A stretch of DNA of 64,000 bases from NCBI GenBank assembly GCA_008921705.1, contig VFFE01007566.1, positions 554,616 through 618,615 of the forward strand, read 5' to 3'. Both the position numbers and the translations under genes were made by a program. Source of the DNA: Burhinus oedicnemus (lineage: Eukaryota; Chordata; Aves; Charadriiformes; Burhinidae). The notes under the pieces are model-generated. The model saw only the letters and a list, made by a program, of their open reading frames with translations. It was not told the origin of the DNA and made no database searches. The stretch's first letter is position 1, and each line of letters opens with the position of its first letter. Positions 25,101 through 35,180 of the stretch are shown in pieces.

Positions 25101-26164
25101 ACAACTTTATCCGTCTTAAAAACAAACAAACCTCCCACTCTGTTAAACGTACCACGTTAAATTCCCTCTTCCCTCAATGATAAAGTTTCATGCTTGGAAT
25201 TAAGTGTAGAACTTGAAACTGTAAACTACATTCATCTAAGTAAAGGGCAACTTCATCCTGTGTCTCTACAGGCTTTTAATTGTGTACTTCTTTTCTGGGC
25301 TTTAATTAAGTGTGGTATGCTGGCACATGGCACCTGTACTAATGATGGCCAGCTCCAGGTGTGAATTCTCTCTACCTTCATCAACTCTCTGACAGAAGAA
25401 CCTGTACTAACTTAGGTGGAAGTACAGAAGAACCTGTACTAACTTAGGTGGAAGTACAGAAGAACCTGTACTAACTTAGGTGGAAGTTTCTCAAACCATT
25501 TAGTTAAACAACTTGTTGATATTCATTAGTCACCAATTTCCACTCATCAATAGCGTAGTGTCCTCAGATGGAGAGGAGACTTGAATAATATGAATGCAGC
25601 AGCAGATTAGGGGTGTCTGAAAATGGAAAGGAATTCTTATGCCCTGCTACAGCTGGTTCTAGAGACTGTTGGTTACTGGAGTGATTTGGCTGCCTCTTAA
25701 CATTTCTCCTAGTAGCATCTGTAGAAGAAAAGCTTTGTCATCGGAAATAACTCAGTCTCTGGATTTGATCACTAACATATTTCGTGATAGTTTTCAAGTG
25801 CTAAAGTTACTGGGTATTAAAGTTAGTACCTTTCCACAAAGATCAAAGCTTGGGCTCAGTATAGTTTTAAGAAAAATACATTCATTTTAACATAAGTAAT
25901 TAGAGGTTTTCCAGATTTATGGAAACATTTCTGAATGGTTGTGATATTGAAATTAATGTGAACAAATACCAGTTTTTAGGGGGGGGAAAAAACACCTAGC
26001 AACTATAGGACTAAGGACATAAGAAATGCTTTTTTTCTGAATCTCTTATTTTGGTAGGTGAACATTGCCTGGACCCAGACACTTACCTCTTAGACTTGTA
26101 CCACATCAATCCCCATGCTGAGTGGATAATTAAGCAAAACCCATCTTATCCTCGGATGTTCTAA
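12985..26164 (+). CDS. ARHGAP40: Rho GTPase-activating protein 40-like (ARHGAP40), split gene with central exons missing
   Basis: RhoGAP proteins speed GTP hydrolysis by Rho-family GTPases and so switch off actin signalling; the specificity of ARHGAP40 is little characterised. Nine coding exons are visible: 12985-13165, 17685-17905, 21039-21114 (or 21135), 21691-21842, 22588-22753, 23112-23203, 23324-23401, 24694-24749 and 26058-26164. Exons 1-7 join in frame and give about 322-329 residues; the last two add 54. The order matches the ARHGAP18/28/40 group: an N-terminal [12 protein letters not shown] motif, [15 protein letters not shown], a Thr/Gln/Ala-rich helix, the [12 protein letters not shown] and [12 protein letters not shown] block, the arginine-finger exon (EGILRVSG), then C-terminal [16 protein letters not shown] and YHINPHAEW. 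Relatives run to about 620-730 residues, so roughly 250 are missing, covering most of the RhoGAP domain. The loss coincides with an assembly gap at 23673-23692. No frameshift or stop was seen in any placed exon, so an assembly loss is likelier than a pseudogene. ARHGAP40 is favoured over ARHGAP28 and ARHGAP18 by remembered C-terminal and mid-region wording; the paralogue choice is less sure than the family. Confidence 0.82.
13166..17684 (+). other. ARHGAP40: Intron after coding exon 1
   Basis: This 4.5-kb intron contains a T-rich stretch at about 13291-13316 and a CTCF-like motif at 14682-14695. No other exon was recognised; the open frames inside are not family-like. Confidence 0.75.
14682..14695 (+). 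promoter_or_regulatory. CTCF-like motif
   Basis: CCGCGAGGTGGCAA matches the vertebrate CTCF core (CCASYAGRKGGCRS) at 11 of 14 positions and keeps the AGGTGGCA block. It lies in the first coding intron. CTCF would act here as an insulator or loop anchor; binding is not shown. Confidence 0.35.
17685..17905 (+). CDS. ARHGAP40: ARHGAP40 coding exon 2
   Basis: The acceptor is CCTCGCAG at 17684 and the donor GAG|GTATGT at 17906. With the split codon it encodes 74 residues. Visible are [15 protein letters not shown], the helix [20 protein letters not shown], a basic [10 protein letters not shown] cluster, and [15 protein letters not shown]. These blocks are diagnostic for the ARHGAP18/28/40 group. 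It ends in phase 0. Confidence 0.9.
17906..21038 (+). other. ARHGAP40: Intron after coding exon 2
   Basis: A 3.1-kb intron. No repeat family or further exon was recognised. The only notable sequence is a run of T at about 19222-19236. Confidence 0.75.
21039..21114 (+). CDS. ARHGAP40: ARHGAP40 coding exon 3 (short form; alternative end 21135)
   Basis: The acceptor is TTTTTCAG at 21038. The frame reads [18 protein letters not shown] and on to VQK, a variable linker. Two donors keep phase 1: AAAT|GTAAGA at 21115, and AAAG|GTAGAG at 21136, which adds seven residues (CKKEVFK). The first is better at the intron +4/+5 positions, the second at the last exon base. Sequence alone does not settle which is used. 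Confidence 0.7.
21691..21842 (+). CDS. ARHGAP40: ARHGAP40 coding exon 4
   Basis: The sequence before the exon reads TCTGTAGCAG, a NAGNAG tandem acceptor, so the exon may start at 21691 or 21694. It encodes about 50 residues including [17 protein letters not shown] and the family-like block [20 protein letters not shown]. The donor is ACT|GTAAGC at 21843, phase 0. Confidence 0.82.
21843..22587 (+). other. ARHGAP40: Intron with CR1 fragment
   Basis: A 745-bp intron between coding exons 4 and 5. It carries an inverted CR1 fragment at about 22005-22140 and otherwise nothing recognised. Confidence 0.8.
22005..22140 (-). mobile_element. CR1 LINE 3' fragment (antisense to gene)
   Basis: The fragment begins with the reverse-complemented CR1 tail (ATCACAGAATCACAGG) followed by GGTTGGAAGGGACCTCTGGA and ATCATCCAGTCCAACCCCC, the hallmark 3' end of avian CR1. 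It is about 130 bp, strongly 5'-truncated and non-coding. The inner edge is approximate. Confidence 0.9.
22588..22753 (+). CDS. ARHGAP40: ARHGAP40 coding exon 5
   Basis: The acceptor is TCCCTTAG at 22587 and the donor GCAG|GTTAGT at 22754, phase 1. It encodes [36 protein letters not shown] and [17 protein letters not shown]. This is the conserved block preceding the RhoGAP domain in ARHGAP18/28/40 and the strongest single family match in the window. Confidence 0.92.
22754..23111 (+). other. ARHGAP40: Intron between coding exons 5 and 6
   Basis: A 358-bp intron with a G-run near 22782-22788. Nothing else was seen. Confidence 0.8.
23112..23203 (+). CDS. ARHGAP40: ARHGAP40 coding exon 6
   Basis: The acceptor is TTGTAG at 23111 and the donor GCA|GTAAGT at 23204. 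With the split Glu codon it encodes 31 residues: [18 protein letters not shown], then [19 protein letters not shown] followed by a Leu-rich helix is the usual N-terminal boundary of a RhoGAP domain. It ends in phase 0. Confidence 0.92.
23324..23401 (+). CDS. ARHGAP40: ARHGAP40 coding exon 7 (arginine-finger exon)
   Basis: The acceptor is TTTTAATAG at 23323 and the donor AAG|GTATGA at 23402. It encodes 26 residues, [20 protein letters not shown] followed by SQTRIK. The Arg in GILRVSG occupies the catalytic arginine-finger position of RhoGAP domains, so the visible part of the active site is intact. The rest of the domain should follow but is absent. Confidence 0.92.
23402..24693 (+). other. 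ARHGAP40: Interval where RhoGAP-core exons are missing
   Basis: Between the arginine-finger exon and the penultimate exon there are only about 1.27 kb of known bases plus the N gap. No RhoGAP helix motifs, such as the LLKxFxRELPxPL type or the NxxxMxxxNLAxVxxPNL type, could be read in any frame here. The missing exons most likely sit in the gap. Confidence 0.75.
23651..23698. other. Assembly gap (20 N) inside poly-T
   Basis: 22 T bases, then 20 N at 23673-23692, then 6 T bases. A 20-N block is typical of a placeholder of unknown true length. The homopolymer edges suggest that sequencing or assembly broke down there. Confidence 0.95.
24694..24749 (+). CDS. ARHGAP40: ARHGAP40 penultimate coding exon
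   Basis: The acceptor is TTTCTGCAG at 24693 and the donor ATTG|GTAAGT at 24750. The first base completes a codon from a missing exon. The frame then reads [19 protein letters not shown]. The LYEVGGNIG motif is conserved near the C-terminus of ARHGAP18/28/40. Confidence 0.88.
24827..24846. repeat. Poly-A tract
   Basis: 20 consecutive A, followed by GATGAGAT. The same eight bases follow the poly-A at 50903-50924. Confidence 0.9.
25392..25487. repeat. 32-bp perfect tandem triplicate
   Basis: Three identical 32-bp units start at 25392, 25424 and 25456, each beginning ACAGAAGAACCTGTACTAAC. Full identity suggests a recent duplication or an assembly artefact. It lies in the last intron and is not coding. 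Confidence 0.95.
26058..26164 (+). CDS. ARHGAP40: ARHGAP40 last coding exon
   Basis: The acceptor is TTTGGTAG at 26057. The frame completes Gly and reads [34 protein letters not shown], then TAA at 26162-26164. EHCLDPD and INPxAEWxIK form the conserved terminal signature of the group. The short tail after IIKQ is lineage-variable. Confidence 0.92.
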
Positions 26165-27057
26165 GGAAAGCATGAGCGAAATGTTTGGTGGAAGTTTTCG
26201 GAAGGTATGGAAAAGCTATAGAGATGTTTACTGGTATAGTCACAGACTGGACAATGCTTGCGTCTGAAGGAAAAACAGCTTTATTTACTACTTCCATGTG
26301 AGAGTACATGAGCCTACATGCTAACAGGGGTGTTGATAACAAGCAGCCATTATCATCATGTAGCAGAATTTGCAGGGGGTATGATTATTCGTCAACAAAA
26401 TAACTTCCCCAAAACAAACTCTGCAAACAAACCTACAGTGACTGTGCAGCAAAGATGGAACGTAAGAGGAGAAATCTCTTCTTGAAGGTGGTAGAAGACA
26501 TCTGTTTCTTCTGGATTTTTCTCTTTCTTTTGATCACATCCACATTTTGGAGAAAAGACAGTCAAATGCTGCAGCGGTACTAATGACGTCCCTTTGGTAA
26601 GATCCACCATTGACTGTCACACATGACCAGAAGAAGTTGTGATCCTGGGTTTCACTAACATGATGCTGTTATTTAATTTGAAGAGTGAAAAAGCACGCTT
26701 CCAAAAAGGCCAGATGGGATGTGAAGCCAACATCCTGTATTTAATGACTACAGTTAAATACATACATGCAATACAAGAAAATACCTTTCCTTGGAAAAAA
26801 GTATGGGATGGATGGCAGCCTTTCAAGTGTACAGCTTGATTGGAGAGATGCCTGTCCCATACAGCTCTGCTGGTAATGCAAAAACAAATATACAGGTTGC
26901 CATTGATGATGGTAAAACATACATTTATTTTACTGGATAACCTATATATCAATGAATAACTAAGGAAATATTCTGCAGTTAATTGGAGGTTAGTAATCTT
27001 ACCTGGCCACATAAACAAAACTTTCTTCTGGAAGACTCTGTGTGAACATGTCTGTTT

Positions 27058-27090
27058 AAAAAAACAAACAAACAAACAAACAAAAAAACC
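27058..27090. repeat. (AAAC)n microsatellite
   Basis: An A-run followed by CAAA/AAAC repeats, extended downstream by imperfect A/C-rich sequence to about 27145. Confidence 0.9.
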
Positions 27091-28741
27091 CAAACAACCA
27101 GAAAAGAAAGGAACAACCCAAAACAACCAAACAAAAATCACAACCAAGATGTGCAGTGGCTGAAATAAGAGGTCCGTGCCTGTATCTGGTTGCACAGTGG
27201 GGTACTGAATTGAGCCTTTACCGCTCTGACTGCACATTTTCATCCTGCACAGCATGGTGTGGTCACTGTGGTCTGGAGAGACAAGGGTGGAGCAGAACGC
27301 TTCGCTTCGCGTCGCTGCATAATCATCGTACGACCTCAGCTCACATTAGACTGCGCCGGTGGAAGAGGAGTGCAGAAGTATCGTCTTCCTTTCCAGTGGT
27401 GCTGAAATACCTCACGTGAGGGGACCTGCTACGCAGTTACAGGGGGTGGAGCGTGCACTGTTTCTCAAAATCCTGACGTCTTTTTTTTATATACTGGTTT
27501 TTAAATACTGTTGGATATTTATTCATGTGGCAAAAGCAGGGCTGCCCTGCAAGTGTATACTCAAAGTATTTCATTTGCCAAGTCCTAGCTGCACTAGTGA
27601 CAATCTCCAGTATTATTTCTTTTGTTTAACTGAATTTGTTTCCATTGCAGTCTGAACTTTTCCCTCCTCTGTTTTTTTTCCCCAGGCTGATGTGTAGCTA
27701 TCCCTATTCGTTATCTCAAAGTCCTAGTTTCTATTGTAAGGGCACTTCATTCTGTGGTTTGTCTGTCTGTGTGGTTAAATTCTCTTGGTGGTTAAGATCC
27801 TTGAGGAACAGGTGAGCCATAGTCCATATCCTTTCTAAACTGTTGTGAATACTCTGTGTGTGGTGCTGATGTCTTGAAATGATGCATATACTTTTTTTTG
27901 GTTGAGATGGTGCAGATGCTCTGACTGGTGGGATCAGCTCCACAGCTGTCTTTTTAAGAACCTGTAATAGAAACTTGCAAAAAAACCCACCTCCCAACCC
28001 TAACCCAGAACCCCAGTGTCAAGACTTCTTGAGGTGCCTCAGTTTTATAGGGCTTAAACTGTGCCTAAAAGGGCCTGATTCTTATCGTTGAGATTGGGTG
28101 CTCTGTGTCTCTTGAAAGATCGAGCTGCTTTAAAATTGGGCATTAAAAATCAAAGGTACCTATTCACTCGTCACTCCTGGAAAACTTTGTTGCAGTGATG
28201 GAGCTTAGCAGAGAGCAAATGCCAGAGATGTGATACTGTAAGAAATACCTAACTCGCAGAGGTATTGGTGGGAGAGACAGAAGAACCTGTTCCTTCTCAG
28301 AAATGCTTTGCAACTTTAATTGCATCCCTGCGAATCACATAATGCTGCATTTTTTTCCACCCCTCATATACCGGATGTCTTATTCAACACACTGGCTTCC
28401 ATACGTATGAGGGGGAAATGCTACATCACTCCTTCTGTAAACAAACGAGTGGGGTTTTTTTGATCACCAAATAATGTGAATCAGTGCTGTGAAAAACAAG
28501 GTTGGTCTGAGATTCTCATGAGACAAGTATCAGCTCTGCAATATGAAAGGAAATGTAAAAAAAAGAGAATTGTCCCTTTCCAGATGATGGATATGCTTTT
28601 TTATTTTTCTTTCCTATCTTTGTACCAAAAAGTAAGTATGAATTTTTCACTCACTGATGTGCAAGCTACTTCTGAATGCTTTTAATAACTATTTTTACAA
28701 ATTATTAATTCTGTATTTAAAATCCATTTATTCAATGAAAC

Positions 28742-28747
28742 AATAAA
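28742..28747 (+). terminator. ARHGAP40: Polyadenylation signal AATAAA
   Basis: A canonical AATAAA lies in an A+T-rich context, followed within about 25 bases by a T/G-containing stretch. It is a plausible cleavage site for the ARHGAP40 transcript. Confidence 0.5.
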
Positions 28748-31224
28748 AATATAGTAAAATCTTGTCTTCAATTTCATTAGTGGCTGAGAATAAGATAGCG
28801 TGGTAAATGGCACCACATCTGTGAATGCCGGCAGGATTTGCCTCATGCCTGGGGTCCAAGGGAGCTGGGCAGGAGTTCTGTGTCACAGCTTCAGCAGAAA
28901 TTCCTCTTCAGAAGATGCTGTGGGTTAGCTGTGACAGAATGATCCAGGAGGAGGAGGTCAGTGTTGGGTATAGAAAGCCCAGAGAAAGGTTGACAGGGGG
29001 CTGAATGTCTGTTTGGGGGCACCAAGGATTACTGACTTCTGCAGGAAGAAGAGCTGCTGTTAAAATTGAAGCTTGAGGAAAGACGGCAGTGTCCCATGAG
29101 AAGTCCCCTTCCCACCTCCTCAGTCCCGTGCTCAGTGACGTATGTGCTGGCAGGACTAGCCGAGTTGGCCAAGAATAGTACGAATCTAGTCTGGATCTCT
29201 GGTTAAATTATGACTAATATTTTAGTATTCAATAGTCAGTGATGAAATGTGGCATAAATCCACTGCTATTTGTTTAAAAACAGTAACAGCAGCAGCCTGT
29301 CCAGTATTGCTGATAGAAAAGCAGGACTTGCTATCCAATCCAGAAACAAAGGGAAAGGGAGGAGGATCCAAGCGGCTTTAGAAAGCTTTCAGAGCAATTA
29401 TCTGAGGAAAACACCAGCTTATCAAACTCATTTCACCCATTCATCTTCAGTAGTATCAAAGTGCTAATCTCTCCCATCCCCAAGGGCATTTTTTGATTGA
29501 TCATTACACGGCTATCTCCCCTGCTCAGAACAAAAGCCCAGGATTTATTCTGTATGCAACTTGAAGTCCGGTGTGCTGAGATAACAGAACGTAGCATAAA
29601 AGAATCTTGCAAATGGTGGTTAAACATATTTGTAGATGAAGTGGAACTGAAATACCACGTATTAAAAAAAATAAATAATTTGCTTTAGGAAAAAACAGTC
29701 TTTGCAGAAATACAGGGTCTTCATAAGAGCAAGTGAAGCTTCAACCCTTGGAGGGAAACGCTGTAGGAAAACAGCTAGATACTTACTTTGCTCCAGGAAG
29801 TGTAAATGATGGCAAATTGTGTTGTAAACAAAATACGGTTGCATTTGATTAAGTCTGTTTCTTTCTGTAGTGCACTACCCAGTGTTGAAATCAAGACAAA
29901 TGTGTTTTTGTATGCTGAGAGAATGAAACTTCAAAGTTCTCTCCAAATCCTGCCTGGACTTGATTGCACATGAGGGCTGCCTATGTGTTCACCTTTTGGT
30001 GGGGGGGAGGAAATAAGAGGCTGCAGCTCAGTATTTTAGGTTGCTAGAAAAGAAAATGTGCAGCTGCACTGGCTTACCAGCTAGGAAATGGTCATGGCAG
30101 GATCAGTTCCTATAGTCTTCCCCGGCCACCTCTGCTCCCTGCAAACTCAGGATCGTATGCTGTTTTTGTGTGTGTGGTGACAAGCATTTTCTTTCTCGAA
30201 GCAGCACTGTGTTGGCTGTTCCTTCCCCGTTCCTCCTTGTGCAAGGGAAGGCAGGTGACCTCACCTGCCAAGGAGCTTCTCCCCAGCGCCTGGACCTGGG
30301 AGGATTCACTGAGCTCAAGGGGTTGCAGCTTTCTTCCCCACACTATGTTCCGTTATCTAGCTCTGTCCAAGGGCTGCTCTAAAGAAGGCTGGGGGGGGAG
30401 GAACTTCTTTTATCCTTAATCTTGGAAGGGAACTTGAAGTGGTGATGCTTTCACCTCTCTAACCCTCTTGGCTGTCCCTTCTTGCCTGGCTGGAGAAGTT
30501 GAAGGAGTAATTAGCTAGGGGATAAAGGAGGAAAAGAGGGAAAAAAAACCCAACAGAAATGGAGGGTATAGGTGTACCTATGGAGGTTGTTTAGGTTTTT
30601 GTTTGTTTTGCAGGGTTTGGAAGAGATGCAGATGCACACGAGCTCTGCTGTCCTCTCCTTGCTCATCCCAAACCTTGTTCTTGGCAGGCTGCAGTAGAAA
30701 CCTCCTCCTGTGGTACTCATCCTTTCCAGGCTGAAAACCAAAGGCTGGTTTCTCTTGCCTTCAGCTTTCGCTAGCCTGTCCTTTCTGTGCCGAGAGGGTG
30801 ACATGAGCCTTCGGTACTGAACATACTTCACGTTGGCCCACCTGTGTGGGTGGATGCTCCAAGTTGGGCATGGACAGCTTGTGACTTGTGTTGAAACTGA
30901 ATCTTTTGAACCTTACCCGGGGTTTTAAAAGTCTTGAGGAGTGTGGTTATATGTAACCCACCTGTGTTACCTCCTGTCTCAGCTCTTCCTATGTGCCTAG
31001 TCAGTGCAGGCGGAGAAAGTTGCTCTTCTCTGTGCTGATGACTCTGCAGTAAGCCTTCTCTGGACACAAGAGGCAGCCAGAAAGTGGAATAATTGCCTTT
31101 CACTTACAACAAACCAGCAGAGCTGGCTCAGGGTTTCAAGAGAGACAATTAAAGATATTGCATTGTTGTCTTCAAAAGGAGAAATAGACCTGGGGGTTCC
31201 CTAATAGCCCTCCTGATTCCGCAC

Positions 31225-31410
31225 TGCACTCTCGGAGCGCATTGTTGTGGGTTGCATTTATTATGAGCCACTTATTATCCCTAATTATGTAGCAGGGGGG
31301 AGGTCTCTCAGTAACAGGCGAATTTGTGACTTGATGAACACTCAGCTGTCTGTATTTAAGATAAAATTACTGTAATTAACAAATCGATCAACCCTACTTT
31401 CACTTTGCCT
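31225..31410. promoter_or_regulatory. Enhancer-like segment
   Basis: Within 190 bp there are a SOX-like ATTGTT (31241), two TAATTA homeodomain cores (31282 and 31373), a CAGCTG E-box (31343) and an ATCGATCA. This density resembles vertebrate developmental enhancers. Conservation cannot be tested here. Confidence 0.28.
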
Positions 31411-31502
31411 GGCTGGGACAGGACAAATGGGCTAAATGAGACCTATTTGGTACGTTGGTAGAGAAAGGGGTTTGCAGACATCAGGATACACAGGCTTAAA
31501 GC

Positions 31503-31525
31503 TTTTTTTTTTTTTTTTTTTTTTT
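31503..31525. repeat. Poly-T tract
   Basis: 23 consecutive T. No retroposon body was recognised beside it. Confidence 0.9.
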
Positions 31526-33338
31526 ACACACTGCTTTTAATGGTAATGTCACATAATTGTCTCTTGTTAGGTAATTTTGTCTCCAACAAAAAGCACTCAC
31601 GCTGTGCTTTCTTCAGCTCAGCCCAGCAAGGCTGAGTCCTGGCGGGGGAACAGCCAGGTGGGGTGTTCTATTATAACTTAAACCTTGAGCAGAGGTGGGT
31701 TGGATTCCTTGGGTGCTGTCCTCTCTTGTGACTCTTATCTGGTTGTTTGCAGAACTTATGCCTTTGAGAGCAAGATTAATGCCTCAGGTTGTCTTGCAGT
31801 TGGCAGATGTTGCCTGCTCCGGCTCCCCAGCTGTTGTTCTTCATGCCACTTTGCTGTCCAAGGGTAGATGTGCTTCTAGCCCCGGTCAATCCTCCCACCT
31901 CCCTGATGTGGGAGGAACTTGTCCCTGGCTCTTCTTCCAGGTAATTGGTACCTGCAAGCAGTTGCTCATGTAGGAAAGGAATTTAAATAACTGTTCTGCA
32001 GCTGCAGTTTTGCCCTGGATTTCTGGACAGGCACCCGCCTTACGCAGGCATCTCCCAGGCTGCACCTAGCCATGTCCCCAGCGTGCTGAAATAGCACTGG
32101 GTGCGGAACAGTCACTGGGCTTTGGATTCGTGCCCTGACTTAGTTCATGGTAGTTTCCTAATGAAAACAATGCTTGGAGCCACATGCTGTCTAGAAAGCG
32201 TTCAGCTACTGGGATTTGTCCCTCTTTCAGCTTTTCAGGTACGTCTGAGCACTCTGGCAAGCTCACCCTGCATGCGTTGTCAGCCCATCCTCACTGCCCT
32301 GTCGCTCCAGGATTGTGTGGAATCCGCACGTGTATTTAAGGTGATCCCATTAACTAGATAAGATACTGGAGGGCTAGTGCTCTCCGTTTCACTGTATTCT
32401 GCTGTCCTGTGAAATGAACTGGTAAAGGGTAGATTTGCTGTGGAGGAAGAAACCAGCTCTGGCCATCAGCATGAAGATGAGGAGGGTAACTGTCTTCTCT
32501 GAGAAATGGGGCTGTCCCTGTGACTGAATCGATGAAGAGCAGATCTGGCAGTGATCGAGGGAGAGACTGTCCCAGTTACAAAATGGGACTGCTTCAGCAT
32601 CAGCTGGTTGCTCTTACAGGGGGATGAAGATGTCTATGGGGGAAGCTGGCGCTCCTTGCCAGTGATGGCAGTTCCTGCTACGCCTACTAGTCTAGCAGAA
32701 GAGGGCTTTGCTTATACAGGCTGTGTAAGAAAATCACAGTCAAATGTATTTCAACAGATCATTAAAAAAAAAAAATAAATAAAAATCTGGAAGTGATTCA
32801 GGGGATGGGACCTGCTTAACCTGGAGAGTCGTTTTCATCCTGTCCCTTTTTGCATACGCTGGTGGGAAGGTTTGTCCTTGCTGTACCCGTACCCGCAGGC
32901 AGGCGGGCAGCAGCGGCGGTGTGATAAGGGTGTTACGTCTGATGGATAAACGGGCACTGGAGGATGTCTGGCTTGGTCTGTAATGCTGATGGCTTAATGT
33001 TTTGGAGGGCCTCATCATCGCTGCCTTGTTTCATGATGTGCGTGGCTGCCCTCCGTTTTGGGGGCTGGTTCTATCTTTTGGGCATTTTGCCACTCTCCTC
33101 TGATCGTGTCCGTCGGTCTCCATCGGACATTTCCTCCATCCAGCTCCGGAGACATCCCTGGCTGGAGGGGACGTCGAGTTGCTGCTGTAACTGTCACATA
33201 CATGCAAGGAAAACCCGTGTTGAACCGTCAAAGGCAGAACCAAGAGCATTTGAAAGCTTCATTAGCCGGGCTTTGTTCTGACGGCGCAGTCAGGCGGGGA
33301 AATAATGCCGTGAGTGTTATCAGCCATGTGCAGGAGGT

Positions 33339-33353
33339 GGTTGCGTAGCAACC
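33339..33353. promoter_or_regulatory. RFX-type X-box palindrome
   Basis: GGTTGCGTAGCAACC is a perfect inverted repeat with 6-bp arms and a 3-base centre. The right half, AGCAAC, fits the RFX half-site RGYAAC, and the left half mirrors it. RFX factors bind such X-boxes in ciliary, neuronal and other genes. No transcription start was recognised nearby, so a distal site is likelier than a promoter. Confidence 0.4.
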
Positions 33354-34689
33354 CCGATTGGGGTACCGCGCTGCTTTTCCGAGAGGAAAAAGAAATACTC
33401 ATTTTCTTCAATTTAGAGGCATGGCAAACAGGAATTCATTATTGACAAAGGATTCACTTAGGTTTTACATCTCGTAAAAAGATGGCACGCCGTGGTGGCC
33501 TCGTTTTAGCATTGTGTAGGCGCAAACCCACAAGTTAAAGGAACCTGGGGGACTCTAGGTTTTGTTTGTGTTTTCAGCTGCTCTTTTTCCTCCCTTTGTC
33601 CTGCTGGGTCTCAAAATGGGATGAGGACTGGAAATTTCATTGCTCCTTTCAGACCTGCTGTAAAGGCATCTCTAGGGAGCCCTCCCTGGCATCATGTTGA
33701 TTATTAGAGATGAGAAGGGTGACTGCGTTCCCTCTTCCCTCCAAGCCCTGTTTAGGCAGTAAGGTGCAGAAGGGGGGAGGTTCTGCTTCTGCATCTCCAT
33801 GTCAGGCTGGAGAAGTGCCCAGGCTTCAGAGCCCCTCCAAATCTGCAGTACCTGTGAGGCTGTTAAGGAGGATTGGATGTATGAATAGGAAATAGATTCA
33901 CCAACTCAATTCTTGTCTGGAATCCTAGATGGTGAGATCGAGGTGAACGGGATTGTCCAGGATTGTTTTGAAGAGTAGTGTGATTACGTGGCACAAGTAA
34001 GGAACAAGTCCCAGCACCAAGGAGTGGGATTGCCAAGTGTGGAGGTTAGGACAGGGCATCCCATCGTCTCCCTGTCCTGCTGCAGCTCTAGCTGTTTCAC
34101 GCAGAAGGGGCGCAAAGAGCTTTTTTGGACTTCGGCTTTGGTGTATATTGTGTAACGACGGCAGCAGAGTAGAGACAGCCCACCCCGAAAGAGGAACTGG
34201 GATATGGAGACAGCGTGTGGGCATCCCTAACGAATCTGTCTAGATTTGGTGACGAGGTACAGGGAAGCGCGCCATCCATGTGCCGTTCATCTGGACAGTG
34301 TATCTGCCTTTCCAAACAAACTTGCACGGGCTGGAGCACCTGCCCTTGTACACCCCTCTCTGGGTGCCTCGGACAGGTCTAGCACAGAAAGGGCACGTCT
34401 GAGTGCTACCAAGGGAAGATATTAAACAGGGAGTTAACAACTACAGAATATTTATTGTACGCTTCTGAGGCTGTGTACAGTAATGTGGAAATCACTGTTA
34501 TATTTTATTGCTCACCTGTTAACATCTGTATTGCCAGGGTCTGCAGATAACAGCGGAAGGGTGCTGGTATTGGCAGTGAGAGTTGGGATCTGTGATGGAG
34601 GAGACTTGAAATCAACAGCCCCTGTGTGATCTGACCTACTGAGGAGATGGAAGCATTTTCCTTCACCGATTAGCTAGTGCATCGAGTGA

Positions 34690-35180
34690 CAGCAAGTGGA
34701 AAGAATATTATTTGTATATTGTGAAACTCCTTTCTTTGCTCTGTCCTCTAACTTCAGTTTTTCAATATTGAACAATAATACATCTTCCCTTGTCATTAGC
34801 AATTCAGTTTGCAGACTGATTCAGATTAACTTGGACTCTCACTGTATTAAACACTTTAAGAAAAAAAACCATAAGAGCTCAGGATGTTTATGAAAAGCAA
34901 TTTCCTCAATGCCAGGCAATTTAATAACTCAACAGCCATGGCATTCAGGCTCATTTATTTTAAGCTATGTTTCCAAACTGTGACGGGTCAATAATAAATA
35001 AGGCAATGTGGCAGATTTTGCATGGAAGCGAGCTCATTTCAAAGAAAAGAATACAGGCAAGTTCAGGCGGGAGTGCAGAGAATAATGTGGCTTTTAGGTC
35101 TGCCAAATTAAAGGCCCATTTAAGAAACCAAATCTTCTTATAATCAATACTTTCCAGCTGAACTACTGGCAGCAAGTGAA
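34690..35180. promoter_or_regulatory. Enhancer-like A+T-rich segment
   Basis: An A+T-rich, non-repetitive stretch with many ATTA/TAAT cores, including TCATTAGC at 34793-34800. There is no coding potential. The texture is typical of conserved non-coding elements, but this is inference. Confidence 0.25.

Larger units (their letters stand above)
24750..26057 (+). other. ARHGAP40: Last intron
   Basis: A 1.3-kb intron containing a 20-A run at 24827-24846 and a perfect 32-bp triplicate at 25392-25487. No other element was recognised. Confidence 0.8.
26165..28765 (+). other. ARHGAP40: Probable 3' UTR of ARHGAP40
   Basis: The 2.6 kb after the stop has no splice-bounded coding exon, and the first clear AATAAA noticed is at 28742. 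It includes an A/C-rich microsatellite at 27058-27090. The long open frame on the opposite strand (26617-27255) has low-complexity composition and looks spurious. The 3' end is inferred, and an earlier variant signal is possible. Confidence 0.5.

Noticed and set aside
26617..27255. 212-codon open frame on the minus strand
   Set aside because: It overlaps the ARHGAP40 3' UTR in antisense, has low-complexity Phe/Val/Cys-rich parts and crosses the (AAAC)n repeat. No family similarity was recognised.
28990..29000. GACAGGGGGCTG as a CTCF core
   Set aside because: The 5' half of the motif does not match the consensus.
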